The translations under genes and the position numbers were made by a program. Positions 1 to 7,421 of a stretch of DNA of 16,332 nt are shown piece after piece. Source of the DNA: CAYRUP01 sp964578975 (lineage in GTDB: Bacteria; Pseudomonadota; Gammaproteobacteria; DSM-16500); the NCBI GenBank assembly GCA_964578975.1, contig CAZOFA010000052.1, positions 1-16,332 of the forward strand, in the 5' to 3' direction. Each line of letters starts with the position of its first letter. The first letter of the stretch is position 1. The notes below the pieces were generated by a model. It did not search any database, was not told the origin of the DNA, and was given only the letters and a program-made list of their open reading frames with translations.

Positions 1-50
1 CAGTCTGGATTGCTTCCCCCTCACTTCGTTCGGCGTCGCAATGACGGGTT
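1..50. repeat. Dispersed intergenic repeat fragment
   Basis: The first 50 bases carry a tcgcaatgacg core and read like the short non-coding repeats common between genes in Legionellales-type genomes. A related fragment with the same tcgcaatgacg core occurs near 12155-12165. The element is cut by the window edge, so its full length is unknown. Family membership is inferred from the shared core only. Confidence 0.4.
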
Positions 51-59
51 GAAGCAGCA

Positions 60-88
60 TTGCTTTTGTTGGTGAGTTAAATTATACT
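60..88 (+). promoter_or_regulatory. Putative sigma-70 promoter for the 124-540 gene
   Basis: TTGCTT (60-65) and TATACT (83-88) are separated by 17 bases. This places a transcription start near 95, about 30 bases before the ATG at 124. It is a pattern match only. Confidence 0.4.
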
Positions 89-123
89 TTCAAACCATAA
101 AATCAAGAAGAGGTAAAGTTGCA

Positions 124-540
124 ATGTGGAGTACAAATCGTGCAAAACAATCTTGCTTAGGAAAAGCAGATAAAGAAAAATTGGATGGCTATATAAAAGG
201 ACTTAGAGGAAATGTCGGAGCGATGGAAGAAGCCAGAGACAGTTTTTCTCTAGAAAAGAAGAAACATCTAAATAATTATATAGCACCTGAAGTGGATTCT
301 CATCATGATTTCGTTGCCAGTAATGGACAAGTTTTCCCCCGTTTCACGTACTCTAAAAATGGATTGAATCAACAAATTCCAGAGCATAATCTTCGAATAG
401 AAGCCTTAGAGAAAATAAAATTGTCTGAACCTATTTCACAGCAAATGAAAGAGTTACTTCTACAAATGCCTGTTTTTGCAAATGACCCTTTAGTCAGAGA
501 TTATAATAACATTGCTCCACCGGCTAACCGTCCTAATTAA
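124..540 (+). CDS. Hypothetical protein, 138 aa
   Basis: I do not recognise this protein. It is hydrophilic and mostly helical-looking, with a lysine-rich first half and no signal peptide or membrane segment, so it is probably cytosolic or delivered by a secretion system that does not need a Sec signal. It starts at ATG 124 behind the leader AAGAGGTAAAGT (108-119). The same 12 bases precede the ankyrin/CaaX gene at 5930. A plausible promoter lies at 60-88. The stop at 540 is followed by a GC-rich hairpin (569-597). The gene converges on prpD, with the scaffold gap between them. The leader and promoter support a real gene, but nothing indicates function. Confidence 0.6.
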   Translation: MWSTNRAKQSCLGKADKEKLDGYIKGLRGNVGAMEEARDSFSLEKKKHLNNYIAPEVDSHHDFVASNGQVFPRFTYSKNGLNQQIPEHNLRIEALEKIKLSEPISQQMKELLLQMPVFANDPLVRDYNNIAPPANRPN

Positions 541-568
541 AAGCAAGATTTACTCTTGTTGTCATCCC

Positions 569-597
569 GAACCCCGGTTTTAAGCACACCGGGGTTC
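569..597. repeat. GC-rich inverted repeat after the 124-540 gene
   Basis: Arms GAACCCCGGT (569-578) and ACCGGGGTTC (588-597) pair perfectly around a 9-base loop. No T-tract follows on either strand, so it looks more like a dispersed palindromic repeat than a classical terminator, although it could still stop transcription from either convergent gene. A degraded copy lies at about 776-800, on the other side of the gap. Confidence 0.55.
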
Positions 598-935
598 ACC
601 TACTTCGTTTAGTGTAATTACCGCCAGCGCGGGAATGGCACGAGTCACATACAACGCTTTGATTGGTCGCAGAACCCCAAACAATACCATAAACCGAACG
701 ACACGAAAGGGTTTTAATTTTTAAAGATANNNNNNNNNNTTTTCCCAAACCCCCCGCTCACCCGCTCACACCCCCACCCCGGTTTTTACCACCCCGGGGT
801 TTAACATATTGCTTTTTGGGCAATCCCCCCGGGCGGGGTAATGACACGAGTCACTTACTACGCTTAGTTTGGACGCTGAACCACAAACAATTCCATAAAC
901 CGATCGACACTCATGTCTTTTAATTTTTCCAGATC
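570..935. other. Scaffold gap with falsely duplicated, low-quality flanks
   Basis: This covers the gene-poor stretch 541-863. Ten Ns at 730-739 mark a scaffold join. The sequence at about 570-729 aligns without large indels to about 776-935 at a constant offset of 205-206 bases, with many mismatches: cgagtcac occurs at 641 and 847, and aaaccga at 691 and 897. The left copy thus repeats the 3' end of prpD in a corrupted form. The C-homopolymer-rich stretch 740-790 also looks error-ridden. The simplest reading is two overlapping contig ends that were not merged, so this part is about 200 bases too long. No gene is seen here apart from the prpD end. Confidence 0.75.
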
Positions 936-2324
936 AGAAAATATCTCAGTCACTTCTGATAATTTTTCTGGCGTAAAATGATTTTGCATATTGTCTTTAA
1001 ATTTTTTCAACAATAATGGAATACCTTCTTCGCGTCTTTGGCGATGACCCACCGGATATTCAACTTGTACTTTGTCCGTCTGTGTCCCATCTTTAAAATA
1101 AATTTGAATCGCATTGCCAATTGAACGTTTGTCTGCGGCCAGATAATCTTTGCTAAATTGCGGATCTTCAACTACTTGCATTTTGTCACGCAATGCATCA
1201 ATTCGTGGATCACTTGCAAACTGATCAGAATAATATTCCGCTTTTAAATTTCCAAAGACTAATGCAGCGGCCACCATGTATTGCAAACAATGATCGCGAT
1301 CGGCGTAATTATATAATTTACCGGTTTTACTGATGATGCGAATGGCAGATTCTTGTGTGGTTAAAATAATTTTATCGATTTGGTCTAAACGATTTTTAAT
1401 TTGTTCATGTAATTTGATCGCGCATTCAACTGCGGTTTGCGCATGGAATTCAGCAGGAAAAGAAATTTTAAATAAAATATTTTCCATCACATAGGAATCA
1501 AATGGACGCGGTAAACTAAATTGTTTGCCGCGGAAAGTTACATCATAAAACCCCCAAGTTTTTGCGCTCAGCGCACTGGGGTATCCCATTTCGCCTTGTT
1601 TAACGAGCCATGCCAGGCGCACAGCACGACTAGTTGCGTCGCCCGCGGCCCATGATTTGCGTGAACCAGTATTGGGGGCGTGTCGATAGGTGCGTAAGCT
1701 CTGACCGTCAATCCATGCGTGTGAAATGACTTTGATAATGTCATCAGGTGTGCCGCCCAGTAAAAACATTGCAACAGCGGCCGAGGCTACTTTCACGAGA
1801 ACAACATGATCAAGGCCGATGCGATTAAAACCATTTTCCAGCGCAAAAATCCCTTGAATTTCGTAAGCTTTAATCATCGCGGTCAATACATCATGCATAC
1901 GTAGCGAAGGTTTGTTCTCTAATTTATTTTTGCGACTGACATAATCCGCAACGGCTAAGATGGCGCCTAAGTTGTCAGATGGATGTGCCCATTCTGCCGC
2001 AAGCCACGTGTCATTAAAATCCAACCAACGAATCAAGGTACCGATATTAAATGCCGCAAGAATAGGATCCAGTTCAAATGATGTTCCAGGCACGCGTGAA
2101 CCGTACGGAACTTTGGTGCCGGGAATAATCGGCCCCAATAATTTTGTGCACTGCGGATGCGCTAATGCGAGAAACGCACAGCCCAATGCATCCATCAAAC
2201 AATAACGTGCGGTCGAATAACTCAAGTCACTCGAAATTTTATGTTGCGCAACATAACTCGCAATGCTCACCATTTCTTTATCAAATGCGGGGCGTACATT
2301 GGTTTCGACTGTAGAAGTTCCCAT
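864..2324 (-). CDS. prpD: 2-methylcitrate dehydratase PrpD
   Basis: PrpD dehydrates 2-methylcitrate to 2-methyl-cis-aconitate in the cytosolic 2-methylcitrate cycle, which oxidises propionyl-CoA to pyruvate. The 486-residue product matches the usual PrpD length (about 483). It carries the MmgE/PrpD family signatures WLDFNDTWLAAEWAHPSDN at about residues 100-118 and HAPNTGSRKSWAAGDA at 215-230. The ATG lies 3 bases after the prpC stop, so the two are surely co-translated or coupled. It is the last gene of the prpBCD operon. Its 3' end, up to about 935, is duplicated in corrupted form left of the scaffold gap, which makes bases near the stop codon slightly less trustworthy. The reading frame itself is intact. 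Confidence 0.95.
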   Translation of the reverse strand: MGTSTVETNVRPAFDKEMVSIASYVAQHKISSDLSYSTARYCLMDALGCAFLALAHPQCTKLLGPIIPGTKVPYGSRVPGTSFELDPILAAFNIGTLIRWLDFNDTWLAAEWAHPSDNLGAILAVADYVSRKNKLENKPSLRMHDVLTAMIKAYEIQGIFALENGFNRIGLDHVVLVKVASAAVAMFLLGGTPDDIIKVISHAWIDGQSLRTYRHAPNTGSRKSWAAGDATSRAVRLAWLVKQGEMGYPSALSAKTWGFYDVTFRGKQFSLPRPFDSYVMENILFKISFPAEFHAQTAVECAIKLHEQIKNRLDQIDKIILTTQESAIRIISKTGKLYNYADRDHCLQYMVAAALVFGNLKAEYYSDQFASDPRIDALRDKMQVVEDPQFSKDYLAADKRSIGNAIQIYFKDGTQTDKVQVEYPVGHRQRREEGIPLLLKKFKDNMQNHFTPEKLSEVTEIFSDLEKLKDMSVDRFMELFVVQRPN

Positions 2325-2327
2325 GGA

Positions 2328-3446
2328 TTAACCTCGTTGATTGATTGGAATATAAGCGCGTGGTGCAGGCCCCGTGTAATTTGCATCGGGACGTATCAAG
2401 CGATTGTCGCGACGTTGTTCGATAATGTGTGCACTCCAACCGGAAATTCGTGACATGACAAAAATCGGCGTAAACATCGCGGTCGGAATTCCGCTAAAAT
2501 GATATGCCGTTGCACTGTAAAAATCTAAGTTAGGAAATAAATGTTTTTCATCCCACATAATTTTTTCAATGCGCTCAGAAATTTCATACAGTTTTCCATC
2601 GGACGCATGTTCCGATAATTTTTTCGACCATTCTTTAATGATGTCAGAGCGTGGATCTGATATTTTATAAACGCGATGACCGAAACCCATAATTTTCGCT
2701 TTATTCGCCAGCATGGTGTGAATGCCGCGTTCGGCTTCATCCGCATTTTTGAAGCGTGAAATTAATTCCATGGCCGCTTCATTGGCGCCGCCATGCAATG
2801 GTCCACGTAATGTGCCGATGCCGGACACAATGGCTGAATACATATCCGATTCGGTGGATGTTGTGACACGTGCAGCAAACGTGGACGCATTAAATTCGTG
2901 TTCTGCGTAAAGAATTAATGAAACATCGAGCGCACGCAAATGTTCTGCATCGGGTTTTTTATCGTGTAACAAATACAGAAAATGTCCTGCGATACAACTT
3001 TCATCAGAAATAGTTTTAATGCGTTTCCCGGTGCGATGAAATTGATACCAGTAAAGTAACATGCTGGGTGTGCTCGCAATTAAACGATCCGCCACATGTT
3101 GTGGACCATATTGTGTTGTTTCAGGTTCTAATGTGCCGAGCATGGAGCAACCCGTGCGTAGAACATCCATGGGATGTGTTTGCGCTGGAATTGTTTCCAG
3201 CACTAATTTTAATGAGTCAGGTAATTCGCGCAGCATCATTAATTTTTCGCGGTAGGCTTGCAATTCTTTTTGCAGTGGTAATTCGCCATAAATCAGTAAA
3301 TACGCGACTTCTTCAAACGAACTATTTTTTGCTAAATCATGAATATCATAACCGCGATAGGTAAGACCTAATCCTTCTTTTCCGACCGTGCTAATCGCTG
3401 TGTCACCGACGGTAATTCCTGCTAAGCCTCCAGTTTTCTTACTCAT
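2328..3446 (-). CDS. prpC: 2-methylcitrate synthase PrpC
   Basis: PrpC condenses propionyl-CoA with oxaloacetate to 2-methylcitrate, the entry step of the cycle. The 372-residue protein has the citrate-synthase fold signature GFGHRVYKISDPRSD (254-268). The expected catalytic triad can be placed as His218 (PLHGGANEA), His257 (GHRVY) and Asp308 (NLDFYSATAY). The short length and YRGYDIHDLA near residues 30-39 fit the bacterial methylcitrate/type II short citrate synthase group. Position between prpB and prpD makes PrpC much more likely than GltA. The ATG overlaps the prpB stop by 4 bases (ATGA), indicating translational coupling. Sequence alone cannot exclude some activity with acetyl-CoA. Confidence 0.95.
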   Translation of the reverse strand: MSKKTGGLAGITVGDTAISTVGKEGLGLTYRGYDIHDLAKNSSFEEVAYLLIYGELPLQKELQAYREKLMMLRELPDSLKLVLETIPAQTHPMDVLRTGCSMLGTLEPETTQYGPQHVADRLIASTPSMLLYWYQFHRTGKRIKTISDESCIAGHFLYLLHDKKPDAEHLRALDVSLILYAEHEFNASTFAARVTTSTESDMYSAIVSGIGTLRGPLHGGANEAAMELISRFKNADEAERGIHTMLANKAKIMGFGHRVYKISDPRSDIIKEWSKKLSEHASDGKLYEISERIEKIMWDEKHLFPNLDFYSATAYHFSGIPTAMFTPIFVMSRISGWSAHIIEQRRDNRLIRPDANYTGPAPRAYIPINQRG

Positions 3447-4327
3447 TTGTCTTGTTCCTTGGCTAAGTTATTTTTTTTATCCACCATTTTTTCAAACCGG
3501 TAATAATCGAGAAACTGATATAATTCTTCACGTGTTTGCATGGAGGAAATTAAATTAATTTGTGTTCCATCTTTGCGAAGTGTGCGGTAGATGTGTAATG
3601 CTTCACTGCTCATCGCGCGAAAAGCAGTTAAGGGATAGAGAATTAAATCGATTCCAACTTTTTTTAATTCATCAACCGTAAACAAAGGTGTCACACCAAA
3701 TTCAGTCATGTTTGCTAATACGGGCACAGGGCACTGTTTTGTCATCAAAGCGTATTCAGACAGTGTTTTCACCGCTTCGAAAAAAATCATGTCGGCGCCT
3801 GCTTCGACATATTGCATGACACGATCAATGGTGGCTGACATACTTTCTAACGCTAATGCATCAGTGCGCGCCATAATCACAAAACTTTCATCGGTTCTGG
3901 CATCGACAGCCGCTTTAATGCGATCAACCATTTCAGTAGTCGGCACAACTTTTTTATTGGGACGATGACCGCAACGTTTATCTGCAACTTGATCTTCAAT
4001 ATGCACAGCGGCGACGTTTGCTCTGATCATTTCACGAATGGTACGCGCAATATTAAATTCGTTGCCCCATCCGGTATCAATGTCCACCAGCAGAGGGACA
4101 TCCACGACACTTGTGATACGACGTGCATCTTCTAATACATCGTTCATGGTAGTGATACCGAGATCAGGAATACCAAACGATGCATTCGCAACACCTGCAC
4201 CTGATAAATAGATGGCACGAAAACCAACATGTTGAGCGAGAAGTGCGGTATAAGCATTGATGGTGCCGACGATTTGCAGCGGTTTATCGCATTGAAGTGT
4301 ATCGCGAAAAATTTTTCCTGGGTTCAT
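3443..4327 (-). CDS. prpB: Methylisocitrate lyase PrpB
   Basis: PrpB splits 2-methylisocitrate into pyruvate and succinate, the last step of the cycle. The 294-residue protein matches the PrpB length (about 296) of the isocitrate lyase/PEP mutase superfamily. Visible hallmarks are SGAG (42-45), the Mg-binding VDIDTGWG (Asp82, Asp84) and the catalytic loop KRCGH (117-121) with Cys119. The ATG at 4327 has a strong Shine-Dalgarno (AGGAGG, on the minus strand). It is the first gene of the operon, with a plausible promoter at 4357-4385. No PrpR-type regulator, prpE, acnD or prpF is in the window. A canonical PrpD is present, so AcnD/PrpF are not needed. Control cannot be read from the sequence. 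Confidence 0.96.
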   Translation of the reverse strand: MNPGKIFRDTLQCDKPLQIVGTINAYTALLAQHVGFRAIYLSGAGVANASFGIPDLGITTMNDVLEDARRITSVVDVPLLVDIDTGWGNEFNIARTIREMIRANVAAVHIEDQVADKRCGHRPNKKVVPTTEMVDRIKAAVDARTDESFVIMARTDALALESMSATIDRVMQYVEAGADMIFFEAVKTLSEYALMTKQCPVPVLANMTEFGVTPLFTVDELKKVGIDLILYPLTAFRAMSSEALHIYRTLRKDGTQINLISSMQTREELYQFLDYYRFEKMVDKKNNLAKEQDK

Positions 4328-4356
4328 GAAAGCCTCCTGCTAACTCAAGGTAGACG

Positions 4357-4385
4357 ATTTTCCGGATGCGTGAGTGATTTGTCAA
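4357..4385 (-). promoter_or_regulatory. Putative sigma-70 promoter of prpBCD
   Basis: On the minus strand TTGACA (4385-4380) is separated by 17 bases from GAAAAT (4362-4357). The -35 is perfect and the -10 matches 4 of 6. The predicted start leaves a leader of about 20-25 bases before the prpB ATG. No operator-like dyad was seen. Confidence 0.5.
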
Positions 4386-4410
4386 TGATTTATAGATGGG
4401 ATGTGTTTCA

Positions 4411-4449
4411 GAAAAAATAAAAGAGTAGACAGCGTAAACTGTCTACTCT
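4411..4449 (-). terminator. Intrinsic terminator of the beta-barrel gene
   Basis: Perfect 11-bp arms AGAGTAGACAG (4422-4432) and CTGTCTACTCT (4439-4449) enclose a 6-base loop. On the minus strand the stem is followed by a T-rich run (complement of 4411-4424). A T run also follows on the plus strand, so it can act in both directions, but only the minus-strand gene ending at 4464 needs it. It insulates prpBCD from upstream transcription. Confidence 0.85.
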
Positions 4450-4463
4450 TTTTTTATTACAGA

Positions 4464-5207
4464 TTAAGAGAAGTGATAAGATAATCCGAGCATGAATTGA
4501 TTATCGGAGGGCGAGAAGCTTGTGTTGGTGACTTTTGAGTTAAATGAACCATAGTTGGTGTGAGTGTATTCACCTCTGAGACTCCAGTTTTGGTAGAATG
4601 CCACTTCAGAACCGATACCATAGTTAAAGCCGCCACGCCAGCTGCTGGTGCTCGTGTCTGTCACAACTGCACCGTTAGCAGTTACGGTTTCAGCGCCTTT
4701 GATGCGTGCTTCATTGTAGCCCAAGCGCACATAAAGTAAGGCAGCATTATTTAACTTAATACCAGGTAACAAGCTGATACCCCAGCTTCCGTTAACAGAA
4801 TCTTTCGAGTTATAGCTGACAGTATTGCCACCAGAAGTTGCTGTGCCTGTCCAGCTTTCGCTCGCAGCGCTGCCATTAGCAAAAATTTCTGCGCCGAGGT
4901 AGTAGTAGTCACTAAAATATTGACCATAACCACCGTAGATTCCGCCAACAAAACCCGTCGCATTTAACGTTGGGTTTGCTGTTAGCGTTGAACCGCTCTC
5001 TGTAACGCTTGAATTATTACGGATGCTGTACGAATCATACCCAGCTTGTACGCCAACATACCAACCATCTTTAATCATTAGCGGACTTGGGCAGGGGGGT
5101 TCACCTTTGTAAACTTCGCCTTTGTAGTTTGCATGCGCAAAGCTAGCCGTGGAAACAGCTAACAACATCGCAGCAGAAACTAGCGAAAGTTGCAGTTGTT
5201 TTTTCAT
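4464..5207 (-). CDS. Outer-membrane beta-barrel protein (opacity/OmpA-barrel type)
   Basis: The 247-residue protein starts with a clear Sec signal peptide (KK, hydrophobic core, cleavage after ASFA near residue 24). A short linker with one Cys (PPCPSP) follows, then DGWYVGVQAGYDSYSIR, the typical first strand of small 8-stranded barrels. Alternating aromatic/glycine strands continue to the end (GGIYGGYGQYF, YYLGAEIFA, LLYVRLGYNEA, WSLRGEYTHTNY, FMLGLSYHFS). The penultimate Phe and final Ser differ slightly from the usual terminal Phe. Related proteins with a CPSPL-x-KDGWYVG-like start are, as I recall them, frequent in Legionella/Coxiella-type bacteria. The role is probably structural or adhesin-like. 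It has a strong RBS (AAGGAGAT) and its own terminator, so it is likely monocistronic and well expressed. Confidence 0.85.
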   Translation of the reverse strand: MKKQLQLSLVSAAMLLAVSTASFAHANYKGEVYKGEPPCPSPLMIKDGWYVGVQAGYDSYSIRNNSSVTESGSTLTANPTLNATGFVGGIYGGYGQYFSDYYYLGAEIFANGSAASESWTGTATSGGNTVSYNSKDSVNGSWGISLLPGIKLNNAALLYVRLGYNEARIKGAETVTANGAVVTDTSTSSWRGGFNYGIGSEVAFYQNWSLRGEYTHTNYGSFNSKVTNTSFSPSDNQFMLGLSYHFS

Positions 5208-5293
5208 TGATGTATCTCCTTATATTTGATCACTAAATGTATGTCTTCCATCTCGATGTCTCACTGATCATATCAAAGAGCATTCACGCATCT

Positions 5294-5322
5294 AATTTAT
5301 TTTAATATTCGACCAGGAGCAA
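5294..5322 (-). promoter_or_regulatory. Possible promoter of the beta-barrel gene
   Basis: On the minus strand TTGCTC (5322-5317), 17 bases, then TAAATT (5299-5294). It would give a leader of about 80 bases. The -35 sits in a 6-bp hairpin (5317-5334). The match is weak, and other starts in the 5208-5483 interval are possible. Confidence 0.3.
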
Positions 5323-5428
5323 GGTTTTTTGCTCTGAAACCGCTAAAATGATTTATTATTTAAACAGAAATTTAAAATGTAGAAAAACTTTGACTAGCGA
5401 AATGGGATGCTTTTTTCGCAAAAAAGGT

Positions 5429-5475
5429 GGAAAAAATCTGTCGTCTCGTGATCTTTTTTTAGACTACGAGACGAC
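5429..5475 (-). terminator. Intrinsic terminator of the 81-aa secreted protein gene
   Basis: Ten-bp perfect arms GTCGTCTCGT (5440-5449) and ACGAGACGAC (5466-5475) flank a 16-base loop, which can itself pair TCT with AGA. On the minus strand the stem is followed by AGATTTTTTCC. It lies just after the stop codon of the gene ending at 5484. Confidence 0.8.
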
Positions 5476-5483
5476 ATAATTTT

Positions 5484-5729
5484 TTAGTAGTATCTGCAAA
5501 CGCGATGTCCTTCGTACCAAAGTCCACGATACCAGTGTCCGTTAACATATCCGCAGCGCACTCTTGTTCCCCAGCAAACTTTTTGAGCAGGGTAGAAATA
5601 CCCGTGGGCCCAGTGAGCTGGAATAACTCGACAATTGTAATAACGATGTGCATCAGCGGAACTGGCAATAGAAGATAAACTTAATCCAAAAATAATAGAC
5701 ACTAACCAAAGAGATAATTTGCTTTTCAT
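5484..5729 (-). CDS. Small secreted Cys/aromatic-rich protein, 81 aa
   Basis: A signal peptide (MKSKLSLWLVSIIFGLS, cleavage near SADA, residue 27) precedes a mature part of about 54 residues. That part is very rich in Tyr, Trp, His, Arg and Gly, with four Cys (33, 52, 59, 78) that could form two disulfides in the periplasm. GYVNGHWYRGLWYEGHRV resembles the short W/Y-G-H-W repeats of small periplasmic proteins, but I cannot assign a family. The RBS is excellent (GAGGAGG, about 7 bases before the ATG) and a strong terminator follows, so the gene is very likely real and monocistronic. It diverges from the ankyrin/CaaX gene at 5930. Function unknown. Confidence 0.7.
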   Translation of the reverse strand: MKSKLSLWLVSIIFGLSLSSIASSADAHRYYNCRVIPAHWAHGYFYPAQKVCWGTRVRCGYVNGHWYRGLWYEGHRVCRYY

Positions 5730-5868
5730 AAAACATCCTCCTCGTTTTAGATCCTTAGAGACGCCCTTGGGTAGGCTTTGTTTCTATACTTCATTATTAT
5801 ACTCCTTTTGAACAAGCTGTTTTTGATGGGTTATTAACATATTCTATTGATTTTTATAAAAAATTTTT

Positions 5869-5897
5869 TTGAATGGGTGCCAACCTTCTAGTATAGT
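5869..5897 (+). promoter_or_regulatory. Sigma-70 promoter of the ankyrin/CaaX gene
   Basis: TTGAAT (5869-5874), exactly 17 bases, then TATAGT (5892-5897). An AT-rich stretch lies just upstream (5850-5870), like an UP element. Transcription would start near 5904, giving a leader of about 26 bases that ends in AAGAGGTAAAGT (5915-5926). Confidence 0.6.
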
Positions 5898-5929
5898 GAT
5901 TAAAATTTTTATATAAGAGGTAAAGTGAC

Positions 5930-7351
5930 ATGTTCACTGCACAACCGGCAACCCCAGTTAATGAATTAAGAAAGGCAAGACGACTGCAAGATTTTGCCAA
6001 AATAGAAGAAATATTATCTGGCATATCATTTGAAGATTGTGCCGGCGAGATTGAACTTTTAAAAAGATTATGTACGGAGACGGCTATTCCATCGAATATT
6101 ACGCCACAAATCGCGGCTCGCATTCTTCAATTAATCCAACAAAAAGAAATTGAAAGTAAAGATGAAAAAAAACCAAATCCAACTGATGAAGAATTGAAAT
6201 TAGTCGCGCTTGATGAGGCATTAGCAGAAGAAAATTTTCCCGAGATAGAAAAATTAATAAAAGAATTATCAATCGAGTTAATTTTATTAGGTGATTCACC
6301 GCTCGCAGATTATCGTCGAGTCGATGCCATAAAAAAAATTGCTTTTCGTTTTAATCGATTCGATCTGGTCAGTTTGCTCGATGAAAAACTCGACTGTCAA
6401 AAAAGATATAAATATGTCAACGGCGAAGTTTTTGAAATAGATCAAGAAGCAATTATCTCATCTGCTGATTCTGCAGATTTCAAATTCCCAATGCAATTTG
6501 CCGTTGAATACGCAATGCAAACGGGTCATGCGGATGGTGTGTTAGAAATTATTAAACATAAATTTAGTGCGGGTTTGGAATATGCATTAGCTTATTTTGC
6601 GAAGTGTGAGTGGTGGGAATTTGTAAAAGCACTCATTCTTACGAATAAAATTGATAATTTTGAAATTGAAATTGAAGGTGGTTCTGTTGTTCATTTTGCA
6701 CTTTTGGCGCATCAACGCGACATCATTCAGATATTAGCTTGCTATGGTGCGTTGATTTTGCAAGGTCACACGATAGAATGGCTAGTTGAATCGGATCCAA
6801 GTGCAGTTTTAAATGGCTGCAAAGGCAGTACATATCAAATTCAATCTCTCGCAGAGAATGCAGCTGCGGCTGAAGTCTTGACTGATGATATCTCAAAAGG
6901 AAGAGTATCAATTCTTTGGCGGAAAGTATTAAAACTTGCACCGAATAATATTGCAATTGGAGCTGTATTACTCACCGCATCGCAAGCAGGAGCATGGGAC
7001 ATTGTAAAACAGTTGCTACCTTTATGCTGTCAACCGAGCCGTGATTTTATGTGGGCGGGTGCTGAGGAAAATGCTTTTGTCTATGCTGCGAGAGCGGGTC
7101 AACTCGACATCGTAAAAGAAATGGTAGAGTGCTATCCTGCTATCTTGCAAATAAAGTTTCAATTTGGTGAAATAAAAATTGCGCCAGCGGTGGTCGAGTA
7201 TTTAGAAAAGACGGCATTGAGTCAACCACAAAATAAAATTGAAAGAATACCGTCGGTAGGAAATCTCGGATTGTTAGCACGAAAGAAAACTGAAAAACCA
7301 AAACGACGTAAAGAAGAAGTAACAAATTGTTGTACTTGTGTGATGTCGTGA
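5930..7351 (+). CDS. Ankyrin-like repeat protein with C-terminal CaaX box (candidate effector)
   Basis: This is a 473-residue helical solenoid protein without a signal peptide. Ankyrin-type units can be seen at about 186-215 (FAVEYAMQTGHADGVLEII), 250-280 (GGSVVHFALLAHQRDIIQIL, then YGA), 343-366 (LLTASQAGAWDIVKQLLPL) and 380-405 (ENAFVYAARAGQLDIVKEMV). The N-terminal half has further degenerate helical pairs. The C-terminus is a basic stretch (RKKTEKPKRRK, 451-461) followed by NCCTCVMS. Cys470-Val-Met-Ser is a canonical CaaX box favouring farnesylation, with two upstream Cys (467, 468) that could be palmitoylated, much like a Ras tail. Bacteria lack prenyltransferases of this kind. Legionella AnkB is a known ankyrin effector prenylated by its host, so a translocated, membrane-anchored effector is the best inference. 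It has its own promoter. The beta-helix gene follows 70 bases later. Confidence 0.8.
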   Translation: MFTAQPATPVNELRKARRLQDFAKIEEILSGISFEDCAGEIELLKRLCTETAIPSNITPQIAARILQLIQQKEIESKDEKKPNPTDEELKLVALDEALAEENFPEIEKLIKELSIELILLGDSPLADYRRVDAIKKIAFRFNRFDLVSLLDEKLDCQKRYKYVNGEVFEIDQEAIISSADSADFKFPMQFAVEYAMQTGHADGVLEIIKHKFSAGLEYALAYFAKCEWWEFVKALILTNKIDNFEIEIEGGSVVHFALLAHQRDIIQILACYGALILQGHTIEWLVESDPSAVLNGCKGSTYQIQSLAENAAAAEVLTDDISKGRVSILWRKVLKLAPNNIAIGAVLLTASQAGAWDIVKQLLPLCCQPSRDFMWAGAEENAFVYAARAGQLDIVKEMVECYPAILQIKFQFGEIKIAPAVVEYLEKTALSQPQNKIERIPSVGNLGLLARKKTEKPKRRKEEVTNCCTCVMS

Positions 7352-7421
7352 AGGATGACAAACGCAACTTGATGTATGATGAGGCGTGGCTCCATTCTCT
7401 TTCGATTTGAGGAACTTATTT

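Noticed and set aside
1568..1774. 68-codon minus-strand frame inside prpD
   Set aside because: Out-of-frame shadow of the clearly coding prpD; no RBS or family.
1960..3364. Several plus-strand frames of 60-98 codons antisense to prpD and prpC
   Set aside because: They mirror conserved coding sequence and lack ribosome sites. They are typical antisense shadows.
3708..3968. 86-codon plus-strand frame antisense to prpB
   Set aside because: Fully inside prpB, which has all catalytic motifs in the other frame.
5317..5334. Small hairpin GAGCAA-6-TTGCTC upstream of the beta-barrel gene, considered as an attenuator
   Set aside because: Only 6 bp, no T tract or second competing stem, and it overlaps the candidate -35.
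5854..6123. 89-codon minus-strand frame overlapping the start and promoter of the ankyrin/CaaX gene
   Set aside because: Its coding side overlaps a well-supported gene and promoter; composition is not protein-like.
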